This document shows positions 27,101-42,100 of a stretch of DNA of 64,000 nucleotides, one piece after another; position 1 is the first letter of the stretch; each line of letters starts with the position of its first letter. Source of the stretch: Bolinopsis microptera (lineage: Eukaryota > Ctenophora > Tentaculata > Lobata > Bolinopsidae); the NCBI RefSeq assembly GCF_026151205.1, contig NC_087082.1, forward strand, positions 3,066,001 through 3,130,000, written 5' to 3'. The translations under genes were made by a program, and so were the position numbers. The notes beneath the pieces are model-generated. The model had not been told where the DNA came from. It saw only the letters and a program-made list of their open reading frames with translations, and made no database searches.

Positions 27101-30100
27101 CGACATTAAACCATTAATAGCTAACCATGAGCTTGTTGCCACCCTTGTACTCGCAGCCGTTGTACTGACAGGGAATAGGGTCCTGGTTGCATGAGCTGTT
27201 GTGTCTGGACAATGTAGCGGAAGAGTTGAATGACGCTCCGCATTTTCCTATAAAATATATACTGTTGTATCTGTTGCTGTTTTTGCAAAGGAACGCAACA
27301 CGACAGCCATCTCCAAATTATAATAAAATAATATAAGAACTAACAGCCTCAATGAATGTGTGTAAATTGAATTGGGTCTTCCTGTGTTACTCTTCTCTTC
27401 TTTATCTTATTACTCAATAGCACATATTGTGATGTTACTACATTATTAGCGATGATAATTGCTTCAGGATGAGCGAAGTAAGAATTGTCGGACACTTTCT
27501 TCATTACTACTATCCTTTCTTTTTAGGGTACTGCAATACCCTGAAAATCACGGGTACCCTCGAGGAGCATTGCATCGAAATGAGCTGATTGGTGTTTCTA
27601 GTGGTTCAAAACAAAACGGAGGATGTCCTTGTTCGACGGAGGACTCTGACAGGAAACACTGTCACACGTTCCATCAAAGTCTGACAACTTCATTACAATA
27701 TTAAGAAAACTATCGAGTAAAGCCTGAGCTACAACCTCCTTGACCTCGTCAACTGTTTTCACCTCCCCTGCAGAAACCTCAAAAATCTGGAGATGAATGA
27801 ATTTTATTTTCTATTTTATTGAAAACTTGGGTAGGAGCTGTAGGGCCCCAGCCAAAGTGAACATATTATGTTTTTCCAGCCAAACTGAACATATTATGTT
27901 TTCCTAGTCAATTTTAGTTTTCTTATCAAATTTACTTATAACGTTATGGTATTGGTAACGAAAGCCGACCGGTATGGGTTACCTCTGATTGGAAACAAAA
28001 CTCCCCAATCATATAGTTATAGAGATGTTGAGCTAGCCACTTGTTTCCGAGTGTACTCATGTGCAATCCATCTGATTTTTAAAATCCTCCAAATAAATTA
28101 GACCAATTGCCCCTACGACATATTAGCCCATTTAATCTTAAAAACGAAGTAGAATAAAATCTTTTACTTTCTATGACTCCTTGGATTATAACATTTGCTT
28201 TCTGTACTAGAAATAAATTCAATGACTGAATATCCGTGTCTTCTAATTCTGGATGAGAGTTAAAACATCGTAATTTTCCCTTTGGATGAGTCTGTTGGCA
28301 GTATGCCCGCGGGAACAATGATAATACTATCACTTTTTTCGGATTAAGCAAGGTATGACACCGGCGAATTAAAACTATTCTGACACTTTCCTTTCTTGAC
28401 CACCTAATATAAATAATTTATTTGTTCATTGGAAATCATATTAGGTTTAAATTATATGGTAACCAGAAACTGAAACCCGCAGTTCCTCCGAATTGCTGGA
28501 AAGTAAGTGGTGACATTATGAGTGGAATCGCAGTATATTGTGAAATTCCCATTTTTCTTCAGCATCAAAAATATCAAATTTAGAGTATTATTATTTAATC
28601 AATGAAACTAGATAAACTTGTATTAATAGAGTAAATGAGGAAAGGGATTACCCTCGTAGCAAAACAATGTCCATTATAAGAAAGAAATTGCTAAGGGCAT
28701 CCAATCGGCATTCGAAATGAAACAATAAAATGCCAAATTTTTATAAAACTACAAGTTATAATGACATTCATTCTTATCTACTCGTTATTGCTATTCAAGT
28801 GTTTGTTTTTTACACAGACAACTTGAACAATCAACATATAATGAGTCGTGGTAAGAGTCCAAAGCAAGTGAGCTCCAGATATCGGAGCGCAAAATAGGAG
28901 TCTCTAAGAAATTCTCTAAGGATTTTGAGGAGAGTGAATTGGACTTCTTTATAGAGCTTCAGTATAATGGAGGTTCTCAATCTCTTGTTGAATTCACTTC
29001 TTGACACAATGAAACTACAAGTATTAATAAAATAAATGTAGAGATAATTGATCAGCAATAATACTATAATTCCCAAATAACTATATAGGATTATGTATAG
29101 GTCAGTCGGTTGTATACTTATATAATATTCCTGATATATTATATTTCACATATTATACAGATCCACAAAACACAGAATTATCTTTGTCAGATGGGTTCTT
29201 CTGATGTTCAATAGCTGGTTCTTCTGCTGGAGATAACTTGTTTCTTCTGGTGATAACTTGTTCTTGTGATGAACAACTTGTTCGCTTAATACTTACCAAC
29301 ATGCAGAGTTTCTTCCAGAAGAATAATGATACTTTTTGCAGGTTATCGAGGTTATTTTTACAGTTTAGTTAAAGAAACTAGGAAAGTCCTCATCGTCTAT
29401 ACTGTATACATCCATCGCAGTTTATTTGGTTGTCTTCTTTCCTTACAGTACTCTTACACCTTGGACATCTGTCCAACTCTACTACCTTGATGTCGGATAG
29501 TTTTTGTACTTCCCATCCGTTGTATAGCTCCCAGTTACCTGAAAAGTTTACTTTACATAACAGTTAAGAAAGTACTCTATTCAGCAACCCAACAAGCTCT
29601 AGGTTAAAGAAAATAGTAAGTAACAAAATCACGATTTCAACTAACTAGTCTATGTTCTATAAGGAACGATAGCCAAATAATGAAGATTCTAACCTCTTGT
29701 CCCTCCATCTGCCTTGCGAGTTTTTAAAATTTTTTGTCCCAGATGGGAAAGTTAAGAAAACTCTGTTTGAAAGGTGTATTTTAACATATTGTTACTTTCA
29801 TGTAACCATCCAGAAGGGTAATCTTTGAGAGTAATCCAATGACAGTTATATTTGTCATGCTTCAAGTATATTACAAACTAACAAAAGGTGTACAAACAAA
29901 ATTGGGATAAACTGGATTAATCTGTTAACAATTGATCCGCTGTATTTATACATACCTCCTTAGATAGGTGTGAAAAACTAATTATGATAAAAGTTAGTAT
30001 TCCTGTAATTTTCATTGGATAACACAATTTCAGTCAAACTCAATTATATTAGCTCATTTTATCTTAAAAACGAAGTAGAAGAAAATCTTTTACTTTCTAT

Positions 30101-33100
30101 GACTTCTTGGATTATAACATTTGCTTTCTGTACTAGAAATAAATTCAATTAGCTCATTTAAGATCCTATAGCGGCGCAACATCTTGTTGCAAGCTTCGAT
30201 GCCGCCCTCTGATACTGTTCCCAAACCATGGTTGTCATTTAAGGCAATGAGATCCCAAGTGTGTCCAAGCAGTTTGTGAACTGAAGGTGAAATCTTTACC
30301 TTAGGGGGAGGGTAAGTGGTGAGAATCAGCTTATAGGTTCCTCCACGTGGAGGGGGAGCAGGCCTTTCCTGCTTGTTCACAAGGGCCAGCCTCGGCTTTT
30401 CCTTTTCCCTTAAACGTTTCCGGATTTTGTTCTGTATGTTTGGTTGCCGCATTTGTTTGGGGCTGGCTTTTACACCAGTCAATGTTTACTCAAAATATAT
30501 AATAATTGTAATAATCAATATTAATCCCCGAAGGGCACGCAAATTACATGCCATGAAACTCATAGTTATTTCGTCTAGATTTTATCAGTTGATTCTAATG
30601 ACCCTGATCTGCAAACACATTTAAAAGCTTAAACGTTTATATAAAATTCTTTACTTGATAATACTGTCGTAGGTGTTTTATCAGTAGTAGTAGCAAAGTC
30701 CAAGTCTGCTTCTTTGATCTTTGCTTCTTTAAGTGTCCCCATGAATACAGGCTCCGGCCTGACAGTATTACCAGCTCCTATTTGCTTGGTCCAATTTTCT
30801 TTACTTAGGGTAAATCCCCTAAGTTCAATCCCCTTTCTCCAGATTATCTGGGGATTTCTGCTAATTTGAGTCTAATTTTGAACTCCTTTTGTCTTTCTCT
30901 GGCTCTCTCTTTAGTTTCCTCCCAGTATTGTGAAGTTATCCTCTGCAATGTAGCAGAGAACTTCCCAAAAATTTTGTGGGAGGATATTTTGTATAGTCAT
31001 TTTCGGTTATAATCTAACACTTTATTATACAACAATGAATCAGTGTTATCAATTGATATGCAATAAAACGCTGTATCCTCACTTTATCCTCACTTATCCT
31101 CCTCAATTTATATAGTTTGAACCGTACAATGAATTGAATTGTACAATTGTACAAACTGTATAAAAATAAACGCACACAATTGTTTGTGAAAATCAGATCG
31201 GTATATCGAGATTATTATATATATTCAAAAACCACAATCTCCTCATCTCCTCTCTCAACTCTTCCAGCTTCCTCTATGCGCTATCTCTTCCTCATGCTCC
31301 CATAAATCCTTCACTATCCCTGCTAAACTCTTTCATCCCCGGGAGAATTCTCCCGCTTTATTCTTAGTATAAAATTCTATCATCTTCTTCATCTCTGCTC
31401 TAGCGTTATTCTCCCTTTTCATGCCACCGCATGTCCCTCCGTTATCCCGAAACACTTCCTTAGCCGTTAACTCCACCCTTATCTTATATATCCGATATTT
31501 AATTTGTTGCCTTGCCGGGCTTGACATACATGCTAATTGAAAACAAATTTAAATAAAAATAGTTTATTATAAGCTGAAGTACTGAAGTACTGATAGGAAC
31601 AATTTTAAAGGTGTGAAAATGTGAAATTATATATATTGCACGCAATAGGTAAGTACTGATGGCTCAAATCAACTGAACATACCCTGAACAAGTTACACAA
31701 GAAAATTAAGCTCTCCCCCAATTAGAAACTATCGTTCAACAATAAATTTCGAAAGTATTGTGCAGTAAACTCGTGCTAATACCGGTATGCCGGACGACGC
31801 ACCTATTGTGTCTAACTTCAGATAGTGTGTCTCTATCCATACATCTGTCTCGGATGGATTTCTCTTTCTGAAGAGATTTTTGGTTTAATCTCGCAGAATA
31901 TTTTGGTAGTACATTATTATCTATGAAGACATTCCTATTGGCTATGCTACAAAAAGCCACTGTTGCATGCTAACAGCTTAAGTCACTACTCACTCTTTTA
32001 TACGAAACTCGAAAGGCTTAACTGAGATCATAATATAATAATAATAGTAATAGTAATAGTACTATGTTTACAGTATGCACTGAAGTCTGAAGGGGCACCC
32101 CTCCTGATCTAACCCTCAATTAAGTTTCAATTAAGATCCAATCATAAAAAAGCTTATCAGCTATATGATAGTGATGACTTACAGGTGGAACCTCGTGTGG
32201 CTTTTCCTGTTGCTTTTTGTGAAGCCATTACCGGTTTGGCCTTTCGTTACCACAAAGGGTTTTTTGGATTACCTCTGATTGGAAACAAAACTCCCCAATC
32301 ATATAGTTATAGAGATGTTGATCTAGCCACTTGTTTCCGAGTGTACTCATGTGCAATCCATCTGATTTTAAAAATCCTCCAAATAAATTAGACCAATTGC
32401 CCTTACGACATATTAGAAGTAGAAGAAAATCTTTTACTTTCTATGACTCCTTGGATTATAACATTTGCTTTCTGTACTAGAAATAAATTCAATTACTGAA
32501 TATCCGTGTCTTCCGGATGAGAGTTATAACATCGTAATTTTCCCTTTGGATGAGTCTGTTGCGTGAACAATGATATTACTATCACTTTTTTCGGATTAAG
32601 CCAGGTATGACACCGGCGAATTGAAAACTATTCTGACACTTTCCTTATTTGACCACCTAATATGTAATATAAATAATTTATTTGTTCATTGGAAATCATA
32701 TTTAAGTTGAAATTATATGGTAACCAGAAACTGAAACCCGCAGTTCCTCCGAATTGCTGGAAAGTAAGTGGTGACATTATGAGTGGAATCGCAGTATATT
32801 GTGAAATTCCCATTTTTCTTCAGCATCAAAAATATCAAATTTAGAGTATTATTATTTAATCAATGAAACTAGATAAACTTGTATTATATAGAGTAAATGA
32901 GGGAAGGGATTACCCTCGTAGCAAAACAATGTCCATTATAAGAACGAAATTGCTAAGGGCATCCAATCGGCATTCGAAATGAAACAATAGAATGCCAAAT
33001 TTTTATAAAACTACAAGTTATAATGACATTCATTCTTATCTACTCGTTATTGCTATTCAAGTGTTTGTTTTTTACACAAACAACTTGAACAATCAACATA

Positions 33101-36100
33101 TAATGAGTCGTGGTAAGAGTCCAAAGCAAGTGAGCTCCAGATATCGGAGCGCAAAATAGGAGTCTCTAAGAATTTCTCTAAGGATTTTGAGGAGAGTGAA
33201 TTGGACTTCTTTATAGAGCTTCAGTATAATGGAGGTTCTCAATCTCTTGTTGAATTCACTTCTTGACACAATGAAACTACAAGTATAAATATAATAAATG
33301 TAGAGATAATTGATCAGCAATAATACTCTAGTATTATTGCTGATCAATTATAGATAATACCAACTAACTAATAGGATTATGTATAGGTCAGTCGCGTCGG
33401 TTGTATACTTATATAATATTCCTGATATTCTTTCCATTTGTTACTTCATTTGTTACTTCATTTTGCAAGACACCTTGGCTTTTATTTCTTACCGAACTCC
33501 ATTTTATGTCTAAGTTCTCTACCTTTCTATGTCACTGTACTAACCTTTATTTTACCTACATGTATTGTATGGTCTCTGATTCTTCTTGATTTAGTGTGGT
33601 TTAAAATAAAAGATGTTTTAATTTTGTCTTGGTCTTATAATAATATTACGTTATAATCTTGTTCATTTTTACACATTTGCTCACATCACTCACAGTCAGC
33701 CGCTCTGACATGGTTAACCACCTTCCTTGTGTTGTTGGTTAATCATATGAGCGGGATATAAATACCTCATTTCATTTCATTTCATTTCATTTCATATTAT
33801 ATTTCACAGATTATACAGATCCACAAAACACAGAATTATCTTTGTCAGATGGGTTCTTCTGATGTTCAATAGCTGGTTCTTCTGCTGGAGATAACTTGTT
33901 TCTTCTGGTGATAACTTGTTCTTGTGATGAACAACTTGTTCGCTTAATACTTGCCAACATGCAGAGTTTCTTCCAGAAGAATAATGATACTTTTTGCAGG
34001 TTATCGAGGTTATTTTTACTTTTTCGTTAAAGAAACTAGGAAAGCCCTCATCGTCTATAGGTATACATCCATCGCAGTTTATTTGGTTGTCTTCTTTCCT
34101 GATAGTGCTCTTACACCTTGGACATCTGTCCAACTCTACTACCTTGATGTCGGATAGTTTTTTGTACTTCCCATCCGTTGTATAGCTCCCAGTAACCTGA
34201 AAAGATTATTTTACATAACAGTTAAGAAAGTACTCTATTCAGCAACCCAACAAGCTCTAGGTTAAAGAAAATAGTAAAAAAACTCTGTTTGAAAGGTGTA
34301 TTGTAACATATTGTTACTTTCATGTAACCATCCAGAAGGGTAATCTTTGAGAGTAATCCAATGACAGTTATATTTGTCATGCTTCAAGTATATTACAAAC
34401 TAACAAAAGATGTACAAACAAAATTGGGATAAACTGGATTAATCTGTTAACAATTGATCCGCTGTATTTATACATACCTCCTTAGATAGGTGTGAAAAAC
34501 TAATTATGATAAAAGTTAGTATTCCTGTAATTTTCATTGGATAACACAATTTCAGTCAAACTCAATTATATTAGCTCATTTTATCTTAAAAACGAAGTAG
34601 AAGAAAATCTTTTACTTTCTATGACTTCTTGGATTATAAAATTTGCTTTCTGTACTAGAAATAAATTCAATTAGCTCATTTAAGATCCTATAGCGGCGCA
34701 ACATCTTGTTGCAAGCTTCGATGCCGCCCTCTGATACTGTTCCCAAACCATGGTTGTCATTTAAGGCAATGAGATCCCAAGTGTGTCCAAGCAGTTTGTG
34801 AACTGAAGGTGAAATCTTTACCTTAGGGGGAGGGTAAGTGGTGAGAATCAGCTTATAGGTTCCTCCACGTGGAGGGGGAGCAGGCCTTTCCTGCTTGTTC
34901 ACAAGGGCCAGCCTCGGCTTTTCCTTTTCCCTTAAACGTTTCCGGATTTTGTTCTGTATGTTTGGTTGCCGCATCAAAGTCCAAGTCTGCTCCTTTGATC
35001 TTTGCTTTTTTAAGTCTCCCCATGAATACATGCTCCGGCCTGACAGTATTACCAGCTCCTATTTGCTTGGTCCAATTTTCTTTACTTAGGGTAAATCCCC
35101 TAAGTTCAATCCCCTTTCTCCAGATTATCTGGGGATTTCTGCTAATTTGAGTCTAATTTTGAACTCCTTTTGCCTTTCTCTGGCTCTCTCTTTAGTTTCC
35201 TCCCAGTATTGTGAAGTTATCCTCTGCAATGTAGCAGAGAACTTCCCAAAAATTTTGTGGGAGGATATTTTGTATAGTCATTTTCGGTTATAATCTAACA
35301 CTTTATTATACAACAATGAATCAGTGTTATCAATTGATATGCAATAAAACGCTGTATCCTCACTTTATCCTCACTTATCCTCCTCAATTTATATAGTTTG
35401 AACCGTACAATGAATTGAATTGTACAATTGTACAAACTGTATAAAAATGAACGCATACAATTGTTTGTGAAAATCAGATCGGTATATCGAGATTATTCAA
35501 AAACCACAATCTCCTCATCTCCTCTCTCAACTCTTCCAGCTTCCTCTATGCGCTATATCTTCCTCATGCTGCCATAAATCCTTCACTATCCCTGCTAAAC
35601 TCTTTCATCCCCGGGAGAATTCTCCCGCTCTATTCTTAGTATAAAATTCTATCATCTTCTTCCTCTCTAGTGTTATTCTCCCTTTTCCATGCCACCGCAT
35701 CTCCCTCCGTTATCCCATAACACTTCCTTAGCCGTTAACTCCAACCTTATCTTATTTATCCGATATTTAATTTGTTGCCTTGCCGGGCTTGACATACATG
35801 CTAATTGAAAACAAATTTAAATACAAATTGTTTATTATAAGCTGAAGTACTGAAGTACTCATAGGAACAATTTTAAAGGTATGAAAATGTGAAATTATAT
35901 ATATTGCACGCAATAGGTAAGTACTGATGGCCCAAATCAACTGAACATATCCTGAACAAGTTACACAAGAAAATTAAGCTCTCCCCCTATTAGAAACTAT
36001 CGTTCAACAATAAATTTCGAAAGTATTGTGCAGTAAACTCGTGCTAATACCGGTATGCCGGACGACGCACCTTTTGTGTCTAACTTCAGATAGTGTGGCT

Positions 36101-39100
36101 CTATCCATACATCTGTCTCGGATGGATTTCTCTTTCTGAAGAGATTTTTGGTTTAATCTCGCAGAATATTTTGGTAGTACATTATTATCTATGAAGACAT
36201 TCCTATTGGCTATGCTACAAAAAGCCACTGTTGCATGCTAACAGCTTAAGTCACTACTCACTCTTTTCTACGAAACTCGAAAGGCTTAACTGAGATCATA
36301 ATATAATAATAATAGTAATAGTAATAGTACTATGTTTACAGTATGCACTGAAGTCTGAATGGGCACCCCTCCTGATCTGACCCTCAATTAAGTTTCAATT
36401 AAGATCCAATCATAAATAAAGCTTATCAGCTACATGATAGTGATGACTTACAGGTGGAACCTCGTGTGGCTTTTCCTGTTGCTTTTTGTGAAGCCATTAC
36501 CGGTTTGGCCTTTCGAACCACAAAGGGTTTTTTGGATTACCTCTGATTGGAAACAAAACTCCCCAATCATATAGTTATAGAGATGTTGATCTAGCCACTT
36601 GTTTCCGAGTGTACTCATGTGCAATCCATCTGATTTTAAAAATCCTCCAAATAAATTAGACCAATTGCCCTTACGACATATTAGCTCATTTAATATTAAA
36701 AACGAAGTAGAAGAAAATCTTTTACTTTCTATGACTCCTTGGATTATAACATTTGCTTTCTGTACTAGAAATAAATTCAATGACTGAATATCCGTGTCTT
36801 CTGGATGAGAGTTATAACATCGTAGTTTTCCCTTTGGATGAGTCTGTTGCGTGAACAATGATATTACTATCACTTTTTTTCGGATTAAGCCCGGTATGAC
36901 ACCGGCGAATTGAAAACTATTCTGACCCTTTCCTTATTTGACCACCTAATATGTAATATAAATAATTTATTTGTTCATTGGAAATCATATTTAAGTTAAA
37001 ATTATATCGTAACCAGAAACTGAAACCCGCAGTTCCTCCGAATTGCTGGAAAGTAAGTGGTGACATTATGAGTGGAATCGCAGTATATTGTGAAATTCCC
37101 ATTTTTCTTCAGCATCAAAAATATCAAATTTAGAGTATTATTATTTAATCAATGAAACAAGATAAACTTGTATATAGAGTAAATGAGGAAAGGGATTACC
37201 CTCGTAGCAAAACAATGTCCATTATAAGAAAGAAATTGCTAAGGGCATCCAATCGGCATTCGAAATGAAACAATAAAATGCCAGATTTTTATAAAACTAC
37301 AAGTTATAATGACATTCATTCTTATCTACTCGTTATTGCTATTCAAGTGATTGATTTTTACACAGACAACTTGAACAATCAACATATAATGAGTCGTGGT
37401 AAGAGTCATAAGGAAATGAGCTCCAGATATAGGAGCGCAAAATAACGCAAAAAAGTGGATTTAAAGAAGGTGCTCAATGTGACCACCGCCTCGGCTCTTC
37501 AGGACGTCCATCCTCTTGATGGACGATGTTGATCAAGAGGATCCTCTTGATCCTGGAATCACTAGTGTTATTAACAGTGTTGTTAACAGTGTTATTAACA
37601 GTGTTGATAACAGGTCACTAGTGTTGTTAACAGGTCCCTCCATTCTTGGCAGTTCCTTCTCTTTCTTGGAGTTCTGACGATATGTTGAAGCAGGAACGTC
37701 TTCACTGACTCCGAGCAGTATATTTTGCCATTCTGATAAGTGTAGAGGGACAACACGTATCCAATCCTTCGTCATGCAATGGTCTCCCTACGTGCCGTTT
37801 TGTAGCGAGCATGAAGTGACGACCGTAGACCCAGGTGGAATGTGGTGGCCGACTTGGAGACATCTAAAAAGGCCTGCCGCAGAATCGACTGCTATATCGG
37901 CGACTCTCCTTGAATCATGGCGGTCCCCATCACTCGAACACAGTAACAGTACGTAATATCACCAGATACTCCTGTTTGGGCACTATTGAAGAATTTGAAG
38001 TCCGCAAACTGGGTAGAAGCAAATGTGCCAGGAGGCACAATCCCTGTGAGCACCGAAACTATAGGAACAAATCTCCTCGAGAAATCAAAATGAGCAGGGT
38101 TTGGTCCAAAAAGGAAGTTGGTAAGTGGCGCAGCTAGTCTTTGTATAAACGTTCATTTAGAGCATCCCAAAATGCTTAAGATAATGCATAGTTTTGAAAT
38201 GAGTACCAAAAACTCAGCAAGATAACTATTAACTATGCTCCTTTACAGTTTAAAAACTACAAAAATTAATTGTATGAAGATATTACATATTATATTGAAA
38301 TATTAACCTCCGACCAATTTTAAAAGATTTATAATACTACTTAATATGATGATTTTATATAAACTACTAGGATCGACAACTCCTCCGTGCTCGCGACCAT
38401 TTTTTCGATCCGGTGGAACGTCTCCGCTGTCTATGTACGTCTGCTCTTGGAGCTCTTCACTCCACTCCATGTCCTAGAAATCGAGAATGTTGCTCAGTCT
38501 CAACTCATTCAGTACTATATAAATCCACCAGGTACGCATACCACCACTTTATTAAGTGCAGTACTATTGGTACGAATATAAATCGACTACCGCATCCAGT
38601 ACAATAAGGTGCGGCCTCCTCTTTCCTCCCGCTAGTTCAGCTGCTGTTGTAAAAGAAAATTAATGAGAAAAATTAATACGACAACTAAAAATGTCTGCAT
38701 TAAAATAGAAGCATCGGTCCGCTTATATTCGACATCACGACATGATTGATGGAATTGTTCGGATCTCTTGTACTTGAAGCTGACAGTGAAGAATGCGTTT
38801 ATCCCGGATTACGTTGCAAATTCGGGTGATGTTCTGGTGATGTTCTGGTGATGTTCTGGTGATGTTCTGGTGATGTTCTGGTAATGTTCTCTCCCCGGTC
38901 AACCTCTGCTAGTGGTGGATACGGCCTGTTCTTTGGAAAATTTCTGACAATATGCCCAGGCTCCTTGCAGCTTAAATTAAATATATTCCATTATCTTAAC
39001 TTTTGTTTCTTTGATTTGTTTTTATTTGTATAACATTCTGATTAATTTAGTCCTATCTTTTTATTTGATAGAGTTTATGAACACAAAATATTAAAAAATA

Positions 39101-42100
39101 GAATAAGATAAATGACTTTAAAACTTTATTTTAGTTAGATTACACTACTTATATTATAAAATTATCTTTTTGGCCACCCTCATATGCTTGGTTTATTGGT
39201 TTACTGGTAAAGCCCGGTGTGTGTGAAATATTTTCTTCCTCTTTAGTATTTCTAATCAGTGGCCTCATATCGGGGTAAAACTTTATGTAGTCATCCCCCG
39301 TTGTAAGAAGCCTGTGATGCTTGTTCCTAACACCTTCTACACGTTCGCGTTGAGAAGAAAAAATCGAGAAAGAAGATGATCTGACAAAATCAAACAAAAA
39401 TTATTTAAGAAAAGAAATGATGTTACCCACTATCTGTATTATACATTATAAGCAATAACTTTTCTATGGTGTCATGTGGTGGCTTGGGTTTCGACCCACT
39501 GAACTGTCTCTTCATAAACCTGCAAGTGTGTTTGAAATGTTTGTATGTTCAATTGAGACTCCAGTTGCTATGAATAAAAACCCAGGTTCATCCTGGAAAG
39601 AACATTATTGTTATAATTCAGTATATAATAATAAACTCAACTAATATACAAAATAACGAATAAGAGGTCTACATACAAGACGCCACTAGTTAAACTTTTA
39701 ACCCCAAAGATTTCTTCGCAGTATCTGGTTTTCACATAGGAACTTCTTTCCCACAATCATCATCTGACCATTTTGCTATGTGTGGTTTTTCTGCAAGTAT
39801 AGAGAAAAATTTCCAAACACCTGACTGACGTTCACGCTCATTCCCAACCATGGCCGCTAAAATAATGAAATGTTAACTTGTTAAAAACGCTTTACAAATA
39901 CGCTAAGTGCAAACAGTAACTAGTAGAATTAGACGACAAGTGGTGGATACGGCCTGTTCTTTGGAAAATTTCTGACAATATGCCCAGGCTCCTTGCAGCT
40001 TAAATTAAATATATTCCATTAGCCTAACTTTTGTTTCTTTGATCTGTTTCGTATAACATTCTGATTAATTTAGTCCTATCTTTATAACATATTACATAAG
40101 GTTCGGTACAGTTTGCAACTAGTAACTATAGCTTCAAATTTCAATTGATTTTTTATTATAAAATGTACGTAAATGTATTTATGAACTCATATCACATGTT
40201 TAGGCTGAATCCCAAGTTTTTGAAGAGTTTAAGATGTAGAATGTACGATGAATATTGAATTGGCAGGAAATTTGATGTGCTTGCTAACAAAATAGTGGAT
40301 TAAAAGATAATAACGAATATAAATTACGAAAATGAATAAAAGTATAACATTGAGACTTGATTGATGTTCAACATCAGATGTTGTTAGATTTATCATTTAT
40401 TGACGATATAATAAACACGTATATCATAAAATAAAATTCATAACTGACAATGAATCATCAGCTACTAGCTAGTCACTAATGCCCTGTGGCCTGTGCCAGG
40501 TGGTGTTTGTGGGGGGCTGGTAGGAGGCTGGTGGGGGGATTAGTTTAGCGTCACTAGCTCGTTAAGTGTGCTCTCCCGCACCTGAAACAGTGACAATATT
40601 TACACTCTAATACCCTATACAACTATTTATTCATATTCAATGGTTGAATGTTACACATGTAAATTTACATCAATCAAATAATAAACTAATTCACATGTTA
40701 ATAGATTAACTTACTAATTTCTGGAGTTTACTCATGAGTCTGTCGTTGAAGCATAATCCTTTTTTGCCGTTCTCTAACTCTAGGTGGCTGTGTAAAGGAA
40801 AATATTGATAAGAATAGATCCTGTTTAGTGAAATAAACTAACGGATCTCTATTACCAATCTCGATCTGTTACTATTAACACCGCTATCCGATTTCGAAAA
40901 GTGATAACATGTAGTTACATGATTTTAACTTATAAACACTTACAAATAGGGTTTCCCCGTGGTGCGGTTCTTACGCTCTAATATCACCTTTACCAACCCT
41001 TGGTTGGTCGATTCCGTTACAACAGTGGAAGTAGACATTCTACAAAAATATGGTTAAAATATATGCAAATCAAAGAGGGGTATCAAAGTTTTGTAATACC
41101 CCAATTGAAAGAACCAAAAGAAATACAGTAAAATAAAGCATCGATTCCCAGTCGTTCTTTTCTTTCGTTCTAATATCGTCCCGACCCTGGGATTATCGAT
41201 CTCCCGGTTCATTGTACTAGCGGAGTCGGACATGCTTCTGTAATTAAAATAGATACACATCAAGGTTTTAATTGAAATTTAATAACCTGCAAGGTGCACT
41301 TTGTGCTCATACTTTGTTTTAAATATAATGTTAGTTACATTATAGATCTCATAATATACAATTAACATTATTATGAACACAAACATTCAACCGATGAAGT
41401 CCAACGGATTTAAAAAATTTACTTTATGGAACGAAGAAACTGCAGGCAGTCTGAGGGTCTTCGTGTAAATACAGCACCTTACATCTAACAGTAACACATA
41501 TCCCATGTGGACACATCACTGTGAAAAGTCCCTTACCCTTCCCACCTATCTGAACGAACTTCCTAGTAAAAGAATAATGATCGGTGTTATGATATATTAT
41601 TCGTTCTACCCTTTTTTTTTCAAGAAGCTTTTTTGTCCAATTTCAGGCAGAAATCCAAATACTGAAGTTAAGAACTTTTTCCTCTTCGTTATTTTTAATG
41701 GACATTATTTACTGAAATTTACTGAGACTATACTGACATCAGTTCCCTTATATCATGGTTAAATCTTATGTAATCGCTTTTAGATAATGTAGTCTGTGAT
41801 GCTTGTTCGTAATATCGTCAACAAGCTCCTTACTGTTATATCTTTATTAACGGTAAAATACAAATTAATGCTGTAACAATGTCCTTGCCAGAACGTCCTA
41901 CCAGAATTGCAACCAATTAATCAGTCAACTATGGGTGATAAGCCTGAGTTATTTAAGTAACTATTAAAAAGGGAGATTTAAATTTCGAGGTTCCTACACT
42001 TACCATTCCTTACATTCTTTACATATCACAGAAAAACATCATATCTGAAGAAAAAATAATGACGAAAAGAAATGATAATAGACAGTTAAGAGAAGAAAAA

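Larger units (their letters stand above)
27979..37444. repeat. 4.28-kb tandem array with LTR-like third copy
   Basis: The unit starting ttacctctgattggaaacaa recurs at 27979, 32269 and 36537, i.e. units of 4,290 and 4,268 bp followed by a third copy that stops after about 908 bp (near gcgcaaaata, 37444). The layout repeat-internal-repeat-internal-repeat is what two tandem LTR or terminal-direct-repeat retroelements sharing a middle repeat would give. Minus-strand ORFs in each unit are degraded. No RT, integrase or recombinase domain is recognisable, and no target duplication is seen at the outer ends. Confidence 0.8.

Noticed and set aside
30483-30697. An intron in array unit 1 missing from unit 2 (a processed copy)
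   Set aside because: The boundaries of the ~250-bp difference have no GT-AG consensus on either strand, so it is a plain indel.
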